In this document: positions 11,782 to 23,500 of the stretch, one piece after another
Layout of the letters: the number at the start of each line of letters is the position of its first letter
Numbering within the stretch: the stretch's first letter is position 1
Assembly (NCBI GenBank): GCA_043228905.1
Contig: JBHGNT010000016.1
Span: forward strand, 3,348,001 to 3,412,000
Length of the DNA stretch: 64,000 bases
Source: Azolla caroliniana
Taxonomy: Eukaryota > Polypodiophyta
Reading direction: 5' to 3'
Made by a program: the position numbers and the translations under genes
The notes under the pieces: generated by a model
Told to the model about the DNA's origin: nothing
The model's database searches: none
Seen by the model: the letters and a program-made list of their open reading frames with translations, nothing else

Positions 11782-12783
11782 TTGTATAAGCATCGCTTCT
11801 AAATCAATAGAAGCATGCATAACGCAACATTTTTTTCTTTCATCGTGATAAAGCAACATGCATTAGTATAAAATTCACACGATGTGTAACTAATATGCCC
11901 TTAGAAATGTAGTATGAAGTATGAACCTTACATGCTTCTAGAGGAATATCATCACTGAAAAAAGAAAGGAAAATATAAATTTCCTATTTTCCAGATTCAT
12001 AAATGATGATCGATGAAAGTTCCCCTTAGGGAAATTTAATATGTTCTAAAATCTTTCTTGCCAATGCCTATTAGAGTCATAGTTAAACGTGCAATGGATG
12101 TATGACATTTACATTTCATAAAATAATTCATAGATGGCCAAAAATTGATCCAGCCTAAACCACCCCCCAATGGGACGGAGCATCTTCTATGAAATCATAG
12201 ATGGTCAAATTCATACACGGCTAAATATGCTAGTACTCCTTATTTATTGTTGTTTGGACTATTGCTGTTTCTCAACATTTAGGACCATAAATCCCAAAAG
12301 ATGATGGATTTAAGACGAAGAAATCTAAGTTTAATTTTGTCATGTTTCTTTTCAAGACAAAATGTTGGACTTTAGAATGTTCCTACGAAATTAATGATTG
12401 GGTAGACATATCATCCAACTTGAAATCGGCTAACCGATCTTAGATTTGTTGGGCACGATGGGGCATCACACTCTAGAGGAAGGGAAACCTAACATTATAT
12501 ACGTCAGCGATTGATGAGCAACAAAAAACACGTAATTGTTAACTCCTTCAAAACTTTGGCTTGATTGGCAACCAGGGCTAGAGTTGAATTCCACCGTCTA
12601 CACCTCACAAGCAAAAACCGTCCACCACCCAATTTCATGCTTTAAAACTTAAGTCATGAAAGCCCCATAGATTTCGAGCTTTCTTCAATTTAATTTATGT
12701 TCTTCTTCATCTTAACTCCTAGATGCTTGGCTTAGTTAAGAGTGAATCCATGATCGGAAAAGTCTCACTTGTTGCAAGGCCAA

Positions 12784-12819
<36 letters not shown>

Positions 12820-13062
12820 AAAGAACGGGTTTCGACGCGAGCGAGTTGCCAAGGGATATTACGGACAAATAAAAATAAAATAAAAGAATCCTGGAATGTT
12901 TGTGTAAGTGTGAATGCCACTTTGTTGTTGTTCCTTTATGCCATTGTGAATGAAGAAGGCCCATGGGAAGTTGACTATTATGTCACCTGATCAGCAGCTT
13001 TTTAACTCTTTCTTCTTCATCTTGGCTGGCAAACCACATTCCTTGCATTCACCATTTCTCCT
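11782..13062. other. Intergenic region upstream of the receptor kinase
   Basis: No gene is seen. A TA microsatellite lies at about 12786-12817, some 250 bp before the kinase start. The promoter of the kinase should lie here, but I see no motif beyond this AT tract that I would name. Confidence 0.5.
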
Positions 13063-13087
13063 ATGCTCCTTCTGACTATGGCTATGG

Positions 13088-13121
<34 letters not shown>

Positions 13122-15288
13122 CATCATCCTCATCTTCGTGGTTTTGTGGGCAATCTCTGGTCTCGATGTATCATCTTCTTCTTCAGCACATCAAAATAAT
13201 GTCCAATTCGATTTCAATGGTTTCCTTCTCACCGATGTCGCCTACTTCAACTTCACCCAGTACTCCAACATACAATTCACTGCGTTGCAGGTGACGTTTG
13301 ACACCGGGTCTCATGATATTACCATCCTCAATGCGTCCGGCCAAATCACATATACCACCCCCCTCCGTCTCTGGGATACCGAATACAACTACACCGCATC
13401 CTTCAACACCTCCTTCTTCATAACCATGGGACCAAACCTAGATGGCGGAACGAACATCTCCGGTGGTGGAATGGCCTTCATATTGAGCTCGCATCCTGCA
13501 CAGGATGTGCCCAATAGCTATGGGGCAGGGCTCGGCCTCATCGATCCTTCAAGACCCTCGCCCACCAATGATTCTCACTTTGTGGCTATCGAATTTGACA
13601 CCTTTTATGACCCCGGCATCGACCCCCACAATGCAAACCATGTCGGCATTGATGTCGACACTGTCAAGTCCGTGGTCACCCAAGACCTCGATGCATATAA
13701 CATCACTTTGAATCAGAATCTCTTCAATATGGGAACCAACACTTGCGTTTGGATCGATTATGATGGCCATGCCAAGGCCTTCACCATTTTCCTTGCTAAC
13801 CAGGTCTCGGACAGCACGGTCCCAAAACCTGAGGTTCCTGTCATTTCTCAATATCACTTAGAACTCGACCGGATTCTTCCAGCTGATGTCTACTTTGGCT
13901 TCTCTGCATCCACAGGCACCATCAGAGAGACCCACTGTATCCTACAATGGCAATTCAACTCCACTAGCTTCCCCAAGAAAAATAACAAAATCCTAATCAT
14001 ATGCCTCTCTGTAGGCTTATCCATAGCTCTTCTTCTCATAGCTTCCATGGTGACGCTCTGCATTATCAAACAGAGGAAAGTGCAATCAGATCTACTTAAG
14101 CATTTAGGAGATCTAAACTATGGTCCCAGGAGATTCTCTTACAAGGAGCTGAAGAAGGCCACAGGAGGGTTCAGCGAAGAGAACAAGCTTGGGGAAGGAG
14201 GATTTGGCTCGGTGTACAGGGGGAGGCTAGCCTCCATCAACACAGAGATAGCAGTGAAGTGCCTGTCGTCCAAATCCGCACAAGGCGAGAGGGAGTTCAA
14301 AGCAGAGATACGAAGTATGGGGAGGATGAGACACAAGAACCTGGTCAAGCTCCTTGGGTGGAGCTATGACAACTGGAACAGAAAGCTCCTCTTGGTCTAT
14401 GAGTTCATGCCCAACGGAAGCTTAGACAGATGGCTGTCTACAGGAAGCAGACATTCTCAACATAGCTCCACACATCCAAATTCTTTGAGTTGGGAGAGAA
14501 GATACAACGTGTTGCGAGGGGTGGCGGCAGGCCTTCACTACCTCCACGAAGAATGGGAGATGGTGGTCATACACAGAGATCTGAAGCCAAGCAACGTGAT
14601 GCTGGATGCATATTTCAATGCGAGATTAGGCGATTTCGGCCTAGCCAAACTCATCAGAAACCATAACCGTAACCCTAACCCTGATGGAGATGAACCGACT
14701 ACTCAGATGTTTTCGATTGCTGGGACTTTAGGTTATATAGCACCAGAGTGTTTGGAGGCAGGATCGATAACAAAGGAGTGCGATGTGTACAGTTTCGGAG
14801 CCGTGGCTATGGAGGTTGTAACAAGAACAAAACTTTCTGCTCAGAATTTGCATCGGCTTTGGAAGATCAAGGAAGGGGGTGGTATCATTCTGAATAGTGA
14901 GTTTGCAGAGGAGAACGGAATCTGCTACAGCTCCCATGGAAGCTTGGAGAGGGAGCAGATGGAGATGGTGCTGGAGATGAGCTTGGCTTGCTGCCATCCT
15001 GATCCTTCCTGTAGACCGACTGTGCTTCAGATCGTCCATGCCCTTTCTTCTGCTAAGGCTGGTGATGGTGATGGTGATGGTGATGGTGATGGTGATGGCG
15101 ATGGCGATGGAGACCCTAACTTCTCCACCACCGTGAACTCGGAACATATTCGTCGTTATAACAGTGTGTCTGCATCTAAGAATTTCTCGTTTCCTGCATC
15201 TGCTACCACTGAGACACCATCGTCTGCTTCTTCAATTCCTGCGGACATGGAGTCTTCCATGTCGGAGCCATCGCTGACAGGAAGGTGA
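13063..15288 (+). CDS. L-type lectin-domain receptor kinase
   Basis: This is an intronless 741-residue receptor of the plasma membrane that would bind a ligand outside and phosphorylate Ser/Thr inside; the ligand is unknown. Residues 1 to about 40 are a signal peptide with a Ser run. Residues 47-300 are a legume-lectin domain containing VAIEFDTF and NHVGIDVD, which carry the usual metal-binding acids. Residues 309-335 span the membrane. The kinase follows: glycine loop GEGGFGSV at 377, Lys399, HRD 504-506, DFG 524-526 and APE 560-562, all intact, so it should be active. A GD repeat (about 667-684) from a GATGGT microsatellite and a Ser/Thr-rich tail end the protein. After TRTKLSAQN the chain lacks the usual VDW-W-L helix region of LecRKs. 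Met6 and Met8 are alternative starts. Confidence 0.95.
15062..15112 (+). repeat. Coding GATGGT/GATGGC microsatellite
   Basis: This hexanucleotide run encodes the GD repeat of the kinase C-tail. It stays in frame at any copy number, so length variants would be tolerated. Confidence 0.9.
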
Positions 15289-16707
15289 GCAGAAGAAGAG
15301 GTCGTTTTGGGCCATGGAATGAACGAATGCTTGATTTTGCAGTATTCTTCAGGGAGGGGCATTTCTGTAATTTTGGAAACCTGCACATACACATATACAT
15401 GTACACATATACATATACTGTTATACATATACATACCCATACACATACACATGCACATACTGCATACTCACTACACATACACATACACATACACCATCCT
15501 CATGAGATACACATACACGTACACCATACTCAATACACATACAAATGCACATACACCATACTCTATACACATACTCATGCACATGCACATACATACATAT
15601 GTATATGTAAGTGTGTGCCATACACATACATATGTATGTACATGTGATACATACATAGTGATTAGGGTTGGGTCATGATAGTGGATGGCCATGTCATATA
15701 TGCTTTGTGAAAAAGGGTTGCATGTGTAAGTCATGGTTTGTGTTTCTGTGGAAGAAGAAGAGCCATATGATGTGAGAGGGATATCGAGAGAGGTCGACTA
15801 GATACCAAATGTAGCAATTGGACCTCCTCCACATCTGATTTACATTACTTGCGTCAATGAGGAAAGATTCCTTTGTAGAAACTCGCCGAACGATCTCAAG
15901 TGCATCGCCATATCTCGACATAATTATCTGCATTTGAGAGAGTTATGTTGGCATCTTTACAAGGAATTTTTCAATATACAACCCTAAAACGCCATTAAAA
16001 GGATCTCATGTGAATAAGAAACAAGATTACCATATTCTTATGCAGTGCCAACATTCTCCCTTTTGTATTCTTTCTCACTTTAACCATTTAACTGAAACTC
16101 GAACAAAAAACCTTATCCACCTAGGAAGTTGCTTCAAATTACCTAAACATAAGTTGCAAATTACGAAAAATGTTTGAATAATGACATCGTTGAAAATACT
16201 TGTCCATCTAGATTTACAAGCACCTTGATTGTGACAAATGCATTAGTAACTCTTTACATTGCATTGCGCCTTTACATACAATTTTGTTGATTTTCAAACC
16301 AAGGGTTGAATTACTAATAGAACCAATGAGCCATCATGAGATAGTAGTTATGGTAATATTTATTGCGATTACTAGGTCATAGTTATGATCCTCCTGTCTC
16401 ACGTTTATGACAAGCAAAAAGGTATGACCAAAATCGACGAGGTAAATGACATGCTTTAATCGTCAATTACCAACGCATAAGTTGCAAATGCCTATCCTTA
16501 TGCTATGATCAACCATGTTATATGATAAGATAAAGAGCACGGGTCTCTAGGCCTTCACCACTATATGTAAAAAGGTGATAACACGTGTGTTTGCAACATG
16601 TTTTTAAAACCTCATTCTACCAATTGTTGTTGTGTTATTTTTGAGATCCTTTCGTAAAAAAAATGATGAATAAAAATACCCTTTCTGTAGTAAAAACACC
16701 AATACAT
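15289..16707. other. Intergenic region with TACACA/CATACA microsatellite
   Basis: A compound (ACATAC/ACACATAC)n tract runs from about 15384 to 15652 just downstream of the kinase stop, probably in or beside its 3' UTR. Its TATG/CATA symmetry allows local foldback. The open frames across it are of simple composition. Beyond 15700 I see no gene. Confidence 0.7.
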
Positions 16708-16903
16708 TGTGAAATGCACATAAGAGATCAAAACCAGCCTGGTTAGCGTCTTACTTCTTACTCAATTTATAGTTGATACAAAGGTACCCATTTGGGTTGG
16801 CTTAGTTAAAAAGGGTGTGCTAAACGGGTGGGTCGGCTTAGGTACATGCATCCTTACAAGGGTGTGCTAAAAGGGTGGCACAAAGGAACACATGCACACC
16901 ACA
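16708..16903 (-). repeat. 3' LTR of the gypsy element
   Basis: This is the 196-bp partner of 18731-18924, with scattered substitutions. It contains the shared core from ACAAAGGTACCCATTTGGGTT to CATGCACACCACA. Confidence 0.8.
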
Positions 16904-16955
16904 TTTCCCTCGAGAGAGAAACAAGAGACTATGGAGCAGGAACAGGAGTACAATA

Positions 16956-18119
16956 GACATTCGGTTAAGTGCGCACTTTTGAACGCAAGTGAAAGGTGTG
17001 CACTTAACCAAGCTGCGCATTTAGGGCTTTTTTAGTATTAAAAAAAAAATCCCAATTTTTTCTTTCCTGTTCTAATTTTGAGAAAGCTCAACCTCAACAG
17101 CCATCATTGAGGCCCTCCTTGCTGCTATACTCCTCCCACGCTGCTGCAATCCATCTCACTCACCACGTTTCTTTCTTATGTCTATTTTTTGGTGTCTATG
17201 CTATGAATACGAGAGAAAGAAGAGAAGGGAGGTCTTGTGCATAGTTTAGATGGCCCGATTCTCTACATATTTTAGATGGTAATTGTTTAGAGATTGTGCG
17301 TGATGTCGTTAGTTTGAATTGTGGCATGTGGTTTAGGAGAAACGATCCATGTACTTAGTTGAGATAGTGCTACAAAAATACCTAAGAGTAGGGAGCTATC
17401 AATCGATTAATAGTTTTTCTTTTATGTGAGTCCACATAACGAGCTATTAATCGATTAATAGCTTTCCCTTTATGTGAGTTCACATAATGAGCTATTGATC
17501 AATTAATAGTTTTCCCCTAATGTGAGTCCACATAATGAGCTATTAATTGATTAATAGCTTTCCCCTAATGTGAATCCACATAATGAGCTATTAATCGATT
17601 AATAGCTTTCCCCTAATGTAAGTCCACATAATGAGCTATTAATTGATTAATAGTCTTTCCTTTATGTGAGCTCACATAATGAACTATTAATCGATTAATG
17701 GCTTTCCCTAATATAAGTCCACATAATGAGCTATTAATCGATTAATAGTTTTTCCTTTATGTGAGCTCACATAATGAGTGATTAATTGATTAATAGCTTT
17801 CCCCTAATATGGGTCCACATAATGAGCTATTAATTGATTAACCAATCGATAGTTTTCGCTTCATTGACCCTCACCCAAATTATGCAATGGTAGGAATGCA
17901 AGATCTAAGTTCAATTTATTTTGTGGTTCACAACATCAATTTTATTGAATGTTGATCATTTTGTTGTTTTTTGAATGTTTAGAATATAGTTTCAATTTGG
18001 TTGTAAGTAATTTCATCATGAAACAATGAAATTTTTATGATCTCGATTTTGACATCTATAAAAAAAAGTGCAATTAATAGATTGACGCATTTAAGCGGGC
18101 ACACACTTAACCGAATGTC
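16956..18119. mobile_element. TIR DNA element, copy B (TA-flanked), nested in gypsy element
   Basis: The ends are GACATTCGGTTAAGTGCGC and, reverse-complemented, GACATTCGGTTAAGTGTGTG. TA flanks lie at 16954-16955 and 18120-18121. Near the right end it shares TTTCATCATGAAACAA and TATAAAAAAAAGTGCA with copy A. No transposase is present. The middle is occupied by a 48-bp palindromic minisatellite that copy A lacks. Since it interrupts the gypsy internal region it is younger than that element. Confidence 0.8.
17393..17860. repeat. 48-bp minisatellite of paired palindromes, about 10 units
   Basis: Units start at 17393, 17441, 17489, 17537, 17585, 17633, 17681, 17728, 17776 and 17824. Each contains two inverted repeats: AGCTATTAATCGATTAATAGCT (perfect in the best units) and one of the form TTATGTGAGCTCACATAA. 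Several substitutions keep the symmetry (for example AGCTC centres). The array could extrude hairpins. It is not CRISPR: units abut without unique spacers. Confidence 0.95.
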
Positions 18120-18252
18120 TACGTGGCTTGTCAAGGGGGGGGGGGAGAGCATCTATTGCAGATAGAGCTCCCAAGTAGTCCATGGTGGCAGGTTTTGAAT
18201 GGACATCAATGGACGATTCTGGTGGGAGGCGATAGTTACACCAATAGAGTGC

Positions 18253-18500
18253 TCAAAAAGGGTTGATCCATGTCAATGCTTGTATGGACGTATTGTAGAC
18301 GTGGGTGACGAAAGGAAGGATTTGATCCCAGGTTTTGTGGCATGGGTCAATGTAAGCAGCAATCCCCTTTTTTAGGGTCTTGTTGAGGCGTCCGGTAAGG
18401 CCATTTGTCTGAGGATTGTATGGGGACGTAAACATCTGTTGGACACTGAGTTGAGCTGCAACGGCATTGAGGACATTCCCTGGAATTCCCGGCCTTGATA
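18253..18500 (-). pseudogene. Ty3/gypsy integrase core fragment
   Basis: Read on the minus strand, the segment SPYNPQTNGLTGRLNKTLKK followed by HKTWDQILPFVTHVYNTS matches the C-terminal part of the gypsy integrase catalytic core (normally HPQT.G..ER.N). The glutamate-bearing ER motif reads GR here, so the catalytic Glu is gone. Only about 80 residues remain; no reverse transcriptase is left nearby. Confidence 0.85.
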
Positions 18501-18711
18501 GTTGGACGGGGCTAGTGACGAAAAACGAGTTAGCAATCAGCGGATAAAGATCAATCCCTCTTGTGGATTGAGGGCCACCTAGCCTTGGCTGAGGTGGGGG
18601 ACAAGAGGGCTATCATGTAGAAGGGGGATCGGAGAAACTCATGGGACAAGAAGTTAGTGGCAACCTAAGGTGAGGGGGAAGAGGTGGATACATGGATGTG
18701 GGGGACTGGTA

Positions 18712-18727
18712 CCCCGCATCTCCACCA
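18712..18727 (-). promoter_or_regulatory. Primer-binding site complementary to tRNA-Ala
   Basis: The plus strand reads CCCCGCATCTCCACCA, the expected acceptor end of plant tRNA-Ala with the added CCA. It sits three bases from the LTR edge, where minus-strand DNA synthesis of the element would be primed. Confidence 0.75.
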
Positions 18728-18730
18728 ATA

Positions 18731-18924
18731 TGTGAAATGCACATAAGATATCAAAACCAACCTAGTTCGCTTCTTACTTTACTCAATTTATAGTAGATAC
18801 AAAGGTACCCATTTGGGTTAGCTTAGTTAAAAAGGGTGTGCTAAACGGGTGGATCGGCTTAGGTACATGCATCCTAAAAAGTGTGTGCTAAAAGGGTGGC
18901 ACAAAGGAACACATGCACACCACA
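18731..18924 (-). repeat. 5' LTR of the gypsy element
   Basis: This 194-bp direct repeat of 16708-16903 begins TGTGGTGTGC and ends CATTTCACA on the minus strand. The primer-binding site follows after three bases. Confidence 0.8.
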
Positions 18925-20597
18925 ATATATATTTTATAGAAATTCATTTTAAGAGTTATCACATTCATGCATGATTCATAAATTGTATGACCCACAAACT
19001 CACGAATACTATTACAAATAAAAAATACTAATATTAAGAAAAGAATGGTTTAAGGGTGGTTAACCACACCAAATACCCATGAGCCAAGGAGAAAAGATGA
19101 AAATACATTTTAGTGTCCCATACCAATGACCATCATATAAATATAGACATATACACACACAAGAAGAGACAACCACATCTTAATATAGACACATACACAT
19201 AGACACACAAGCAAGGGTTTTTTGTGTCTTGTATTGTTTTAATATGAAACATTTTACAAAAAGAAGAGACAAACATCGACACATGCACATACATGCCCAC
19301 AAACATAAATATATGCACACCCACATAAATGCACATCGACACATGCACATACATGCCCACAAACATAAATATATGCACACCCACATGAATGCACATCGAC
19401 ACATGCACATACATGCCCACAAACATAAATATATGCACACCCACATGAATGCACATAGACACATACGTGCAAAAAAATAAAAGCACCGTAGTTGATGGCA
19501 AGGTTGATGAGGATGTTGGAGACTTTCCCTCTCTTCCTCGGACATACCCCCCAATGCATGTGTAGGCTAGGTTTGGTTAGTATAGAGATTTTGTGAGATT
19601 ATGTTTTAAACACATCATGACAACGTACTTCGTATGTATGTGTATAGTGTAGTGTAGGTATGTATGTATGTATCTTGCATATATTGGCATGTCTATGTAT
19701 GCATGTATGCAATGTAAATAAATGTGTATATACGCCACATGTGTATTTGTATATTGTAATGAATGATCATATTTTTGTGTTTCGCATATATGTAGTTGAA
19801 ACTCTTATCACCATAAAAAGCTAATGTTTTGTTTTGTGATATATGGTCCATTGGGGCTCTGTTGTGCTATGTATGATATTTCCAATCTCTATTTTGGAAG
19901 ATTTGAGGACATATGATGACATACTACTGAAGACTGCATTTTAGAATGGGAGGATTAGACTCATAATGTATTATGTCTGTGCTGCTGATGATGAATTCAA
20001 TATAGGGGGGATGTTCTCGTCGATGTCTATAATTAAATATATCACTCGAATACTTAACCATGATGTCTCCCCTTAATAGTTCACTGGAAATATGATTCAG
20101 TTAATGCATTATTGTTTTCTAGGTCTAATGAGACCTTTTGCTGTTGTTTTCTACGTTTGATGAGACCTGTGCAAGGATATGGCATACCCTACTGGGAACT
20201 TCTGAGGTGATTCTAGTAGTAGCAATTGATTGTATATGGATATTGTCCCTCATGTTGTGCCTTGTCCTTTGCAACTAATAATGATCAATTGGATCCACAG
20301 AAAATCAACCTCATAAGAGATGTTGCACAGCTAATTATGCTATATTTACCTCTTTGGATTGGTGTCAAACCCTCTGTGTAGGATGTTCAAAGTTCAGGGT
20401 TTCAGATTTTACTATATCACAACTGACTTAAAGAACAAAAGAAGACCTCAAAATCTTCTGGGAAATAAAATGAATAATTCTATTAAAAAAATCAGTTATT
20501 GGCTATTTTACAACTGATCTGTGTTCAGTTCATGTAGATTTTGTAACAATCGCACAAGAAGAATCATCAGTATTCTCTTTATACATACGGGTGATTA
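18925..20597. other. Intergenic: dispersed repeat, 60-bp minisatellite, GTAT tract
   Basis: 18933-19107 repeats the sequence near the left edge of the window (about 83-290). 19273-19455 is a 60-bp minisatellite. 19630-19720 is rich in TGTA. The last few hundred bases before 20597 are the likely 3' UTR side of the GBA2 gene. No gene is seen. Confidence 0.6.
19273..19455. repeat. 60-bp minisatellite, three near-identical units
   Basis: The period is exactly 60 bp, with units starting at about 19273, 19333 and 19393, each opening ATCGACACATGCACATACAT. The units differ by about one base (CATAAATGC against CATGAATGC), so the expansion is recent. The long open frames on both strands here arise because 60 is divisible by 3. 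Confidence 0.95.
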
Positions 20598-23500
20598 TCA
20601 TTCATCATTGGAACTGGAAGCATCTCTCATATTTAATGCATGTTGCATAGCCCATATTGCAAGTGGCCGCATATAAGCCAAAGACCTGAAGTGACCATTC
20701 ACTGTCCATCCTTCTGGAGTCTGAAACCAATATCTGTCAATTAAATAAACACACTTAACAAAATTATATAAGAGCATGTTAGGCATTAACGAAAATCTAT
20801 AGCTACAAATAGGAATTGGCAACAGTTCAGTTTCAGCTTAACTGAATTGGCCTTGTCCAAACCAAACCGATTAAGCCTTTTTCGCCTTATCCAAACCAAA
20901 CCAGTTAAGCCTTGACCAGGTTGACAGTTCTCAAACTTGAACTGAACTAGTTCCTAAACTTGTTAAGGTTTAACTGGTTTGGTCAAACCGGTTTGTCTAA
21001 ACCGTTTAAGGCTTAACCGGTTTGGCGGTTCATTCTGTTCACCTTGAGCCTTGCCAAACTGAGCTCAAAACCAGTTAACGCGGCTCAAGCCTGAACCGAA
21101 CCGCCAAACCGTTTATAAAAGTTTTAACGGTTTAGTTTAGGCTTGAGCCAAACCATTGCCCATTCCTATCTACAAAGTAAAAACTGATGAAGGTTTACCC
21201 AAATCCCTCCTCAGACCAGCCAGTACAAAAAATCCCTTCAGCCGTATGGAAAGCTTCTTCTACCATCCCGGCATGTATCATTGTAGCAGCAAGTGCATAG
21301 GTGACACCGGTCCAGATCTCTCTAGATTGCATACACGTCTCATCAACTTTACCATTTGGATGCATCCCATTTACAGCTCCTAGCTTTCCTTCCTTCACCT
21401 TCATCACGTTGAATTCATATATCTTTTTTAGAATAGTCTTTATCTTCTCCTCCTCAAACAGAGGAGGCAAGCCAGATGCAAACATATACAGTTGTCCTGC
21501 CAGTTGATCTGCCTGTATGGAATTACTGTTGCTACTGGTTCCACTATCATAATTGAAATATGAACCATTCCATAGTTTCTTCTCATATACATCCCTAGCT
21601 TGCAAGAACTTGGACCTAAAGCTTTCAATAAGAGTGTCCTGATTCAGCTTTTCTGCCATAGCTGCCGCTGCTTGGAGGGCTCCGAGCCAAAGCCCACCAC
21701 AGTATGCACTGATACCATGAACAGTCCATGCATCATAAGTTTGGTCAGCAAAACCATCATTTTCAATAAGTCCATCCCTATCTTTGTCAAATTTGTCCAT
21801 ATAAGCCATAGCGGTAAAAACAGCTGGTAATGTCTTTTCAGCAAATATTAAATCTTGAGTTGCTACAAAATCTCTGTAAACCTGAAGCACAAACTTGCAG
21901 TTGAGATCTTTCCACTTGCTGGTGTCATGAATGTTGTAAGCATTTACCTCAAACCAGGGATCATGCATTCCAAGGTCATGAGGTACTGCACCAAGGACCT
22001 TTCTGATACCCCAATCAGCTTCTGTAAGAAACTTGGTCTTTTCTGGGTTGTGTGTCATTGTAGCATCAGCAATTTGCTGTTGGATGGAGAGCTCCAGCTT
22101 TGGGAACAACTCAAGAAGTGCAAATGATGCATAGAAGTGGACATCATAAGTACACCACATCACATATTCCAAGCCTTCCAAATATAAGAAACGCCCTACA
22201 TTATCGACATCTTCATATTCCTCATTATCTGGATTATGCCCATCATATTCTGGTGGGATTGCAACATCTTCTATCATTATTTTTAAGGATGTTTGCTTAA
22301 ACTCAACCACATTATCAGACACCTGACTTTGTGTTGATATGTTCTGAAAGGCTATGGTTTCAATTCCCATGGTCTCTTTATATTCAACAATATCACCAGA
22401 AGTTTCATCTCGATTCATTTCATTGCTGCAAACAGCACTATTCTGGTTTAATATTTGAGAGGACTCAACGTCTGGTTTTCCTGAGTTCAATCCTGTTTCC
22501 AAGTCATTGGTATCAACCTGATGTTTTTTATCATTCAGTTGTGATTCACCAACTTTTTCTACCATGTCTAGCTGAGTTTTGTCGTCACATTCCTGTAAAG
22601 AATTCTGCTTTGATGGATGAGTTTCCAAATCTTCTGTTTCGCCAGTGATCAAACTGGGTTCAATGTCTCTCTGACCATCAGTACCCATGATCGTATTTTC
22701 TTCAGAATATACCATGGCAGAAGTTCTAGTCCAACCATCTGAATCAGTTCTAGCTTCAGTATTTTCTACGAGAATTTTCTGACCAAGAGACTCTCCCTTC
22801 AAATTTGCCGCCTCACTCTCTAACATGAAATTCAACGTCATGAAATCAATCATCTACACTGGGTATATTATCTGGTCTTTGTTCATTCCTTAGAACTTAC
22901 CTGTCCACACTGTGCCTCCAGCAACTAGAAAATACAATTCATTGAAAAGAGTGAAACGATACCTGAAACACATAAACTATCAAGTTCTAAACACCATTAC
23001 AATATTCAATCCAGTCTTGTATTCAAGTGTCTTCTTACCATTCAGGCAGATTTACATCTTCCAAAATCGGTTTCTGCCATCTTGCAATTGCTGACTCCCA
23101 TCTAGGAAATTCTGTACAGATAGAATCAAATAGGAACAGGAAATTTTAAATGTAAGCTTTACTAGATAGCATAGTTTGTGTCAGTTAATGTACAGGATGC
23201 TCTGTTAATTTTAAACTTTTTACACACATTGGAGGATGGATTCATAATTTGACCTCTGAAGACAATAATAAAATTTATGTATTTATTTATCTATCTATCT
23301 ATCTATTATGGACATTAATCTATTGCATATTCCGCAATCTGATAGGAAAGCTGTAGACCTCTTCAAATTAATTAGAGATTGAGGTAGGCAAATATGCATG
23401 CAGACCTTTGGAAGAAAAAATCTGCCAATTGTGTCATCAGGGAGTGGAATCTGAAAAATAGTATGTTTTGCCACTATAATGTTTCTAATGAAATAAGAGG

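Larger units (their letters stand above)
16708..18924 (-). mobile_element. Decayed gypsy-type LTR retrotransposon, tRNA-Ala primed
   Basis: Two direct repeats of about 195 bp, 16708-16903 and 18731-18924, run TGTGAAATGC...ACACCACA and act as LTRs of a minus-strand element. Next to the right LTR, with three bases between, is CCCCGCATCTCCACCA (18712-18727), the 3' end of plant tRNA-Ala including its CCA; its complement is the primer-binding site. The other LTR is preceded (minus strand) by a purine run, GAGGGAAA. Between them lie an integrase fragment and a nested TIR element (16956-18119). No convincing target duplication is seen (TACAT against ATATA). Most of gag-pol has been lost. Confidence 0.8.

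Noticed and set aside
14728-15147. 139-codon minus-strand open frame under the kinase
   Set aside because: It is the shadow of the kinase C-terminus and GATGGT repeat; no domain.
15285-15734. Long His/Tyr/Thr-rich open frames on both strands
   Set aside because: They follow the ACATAC microsatellite and have simple composition with no conserved part.
17393-17860. CRISPR array
   Set aside because: Units abut without unique spacers and the context is a plant transposon.
19133-19559. Overlapping 83-124 codon open frames on both strands
   Set aside because: They result from a 60-bp minisatellite with a period divisible by three.
21301-22648. Several plus-strand open frames opposite GBA2 exon 17
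   Set aside because: They are antisense shadows of the long GBA2 exon.
22850-22860. Acceptor GTGTAG before ATGATTGATT for GBA2 exon 17
   Set aside because: Given the incoming phase it would create an immediate stop; the TTAG acceptor at 22820 keeps the frame.
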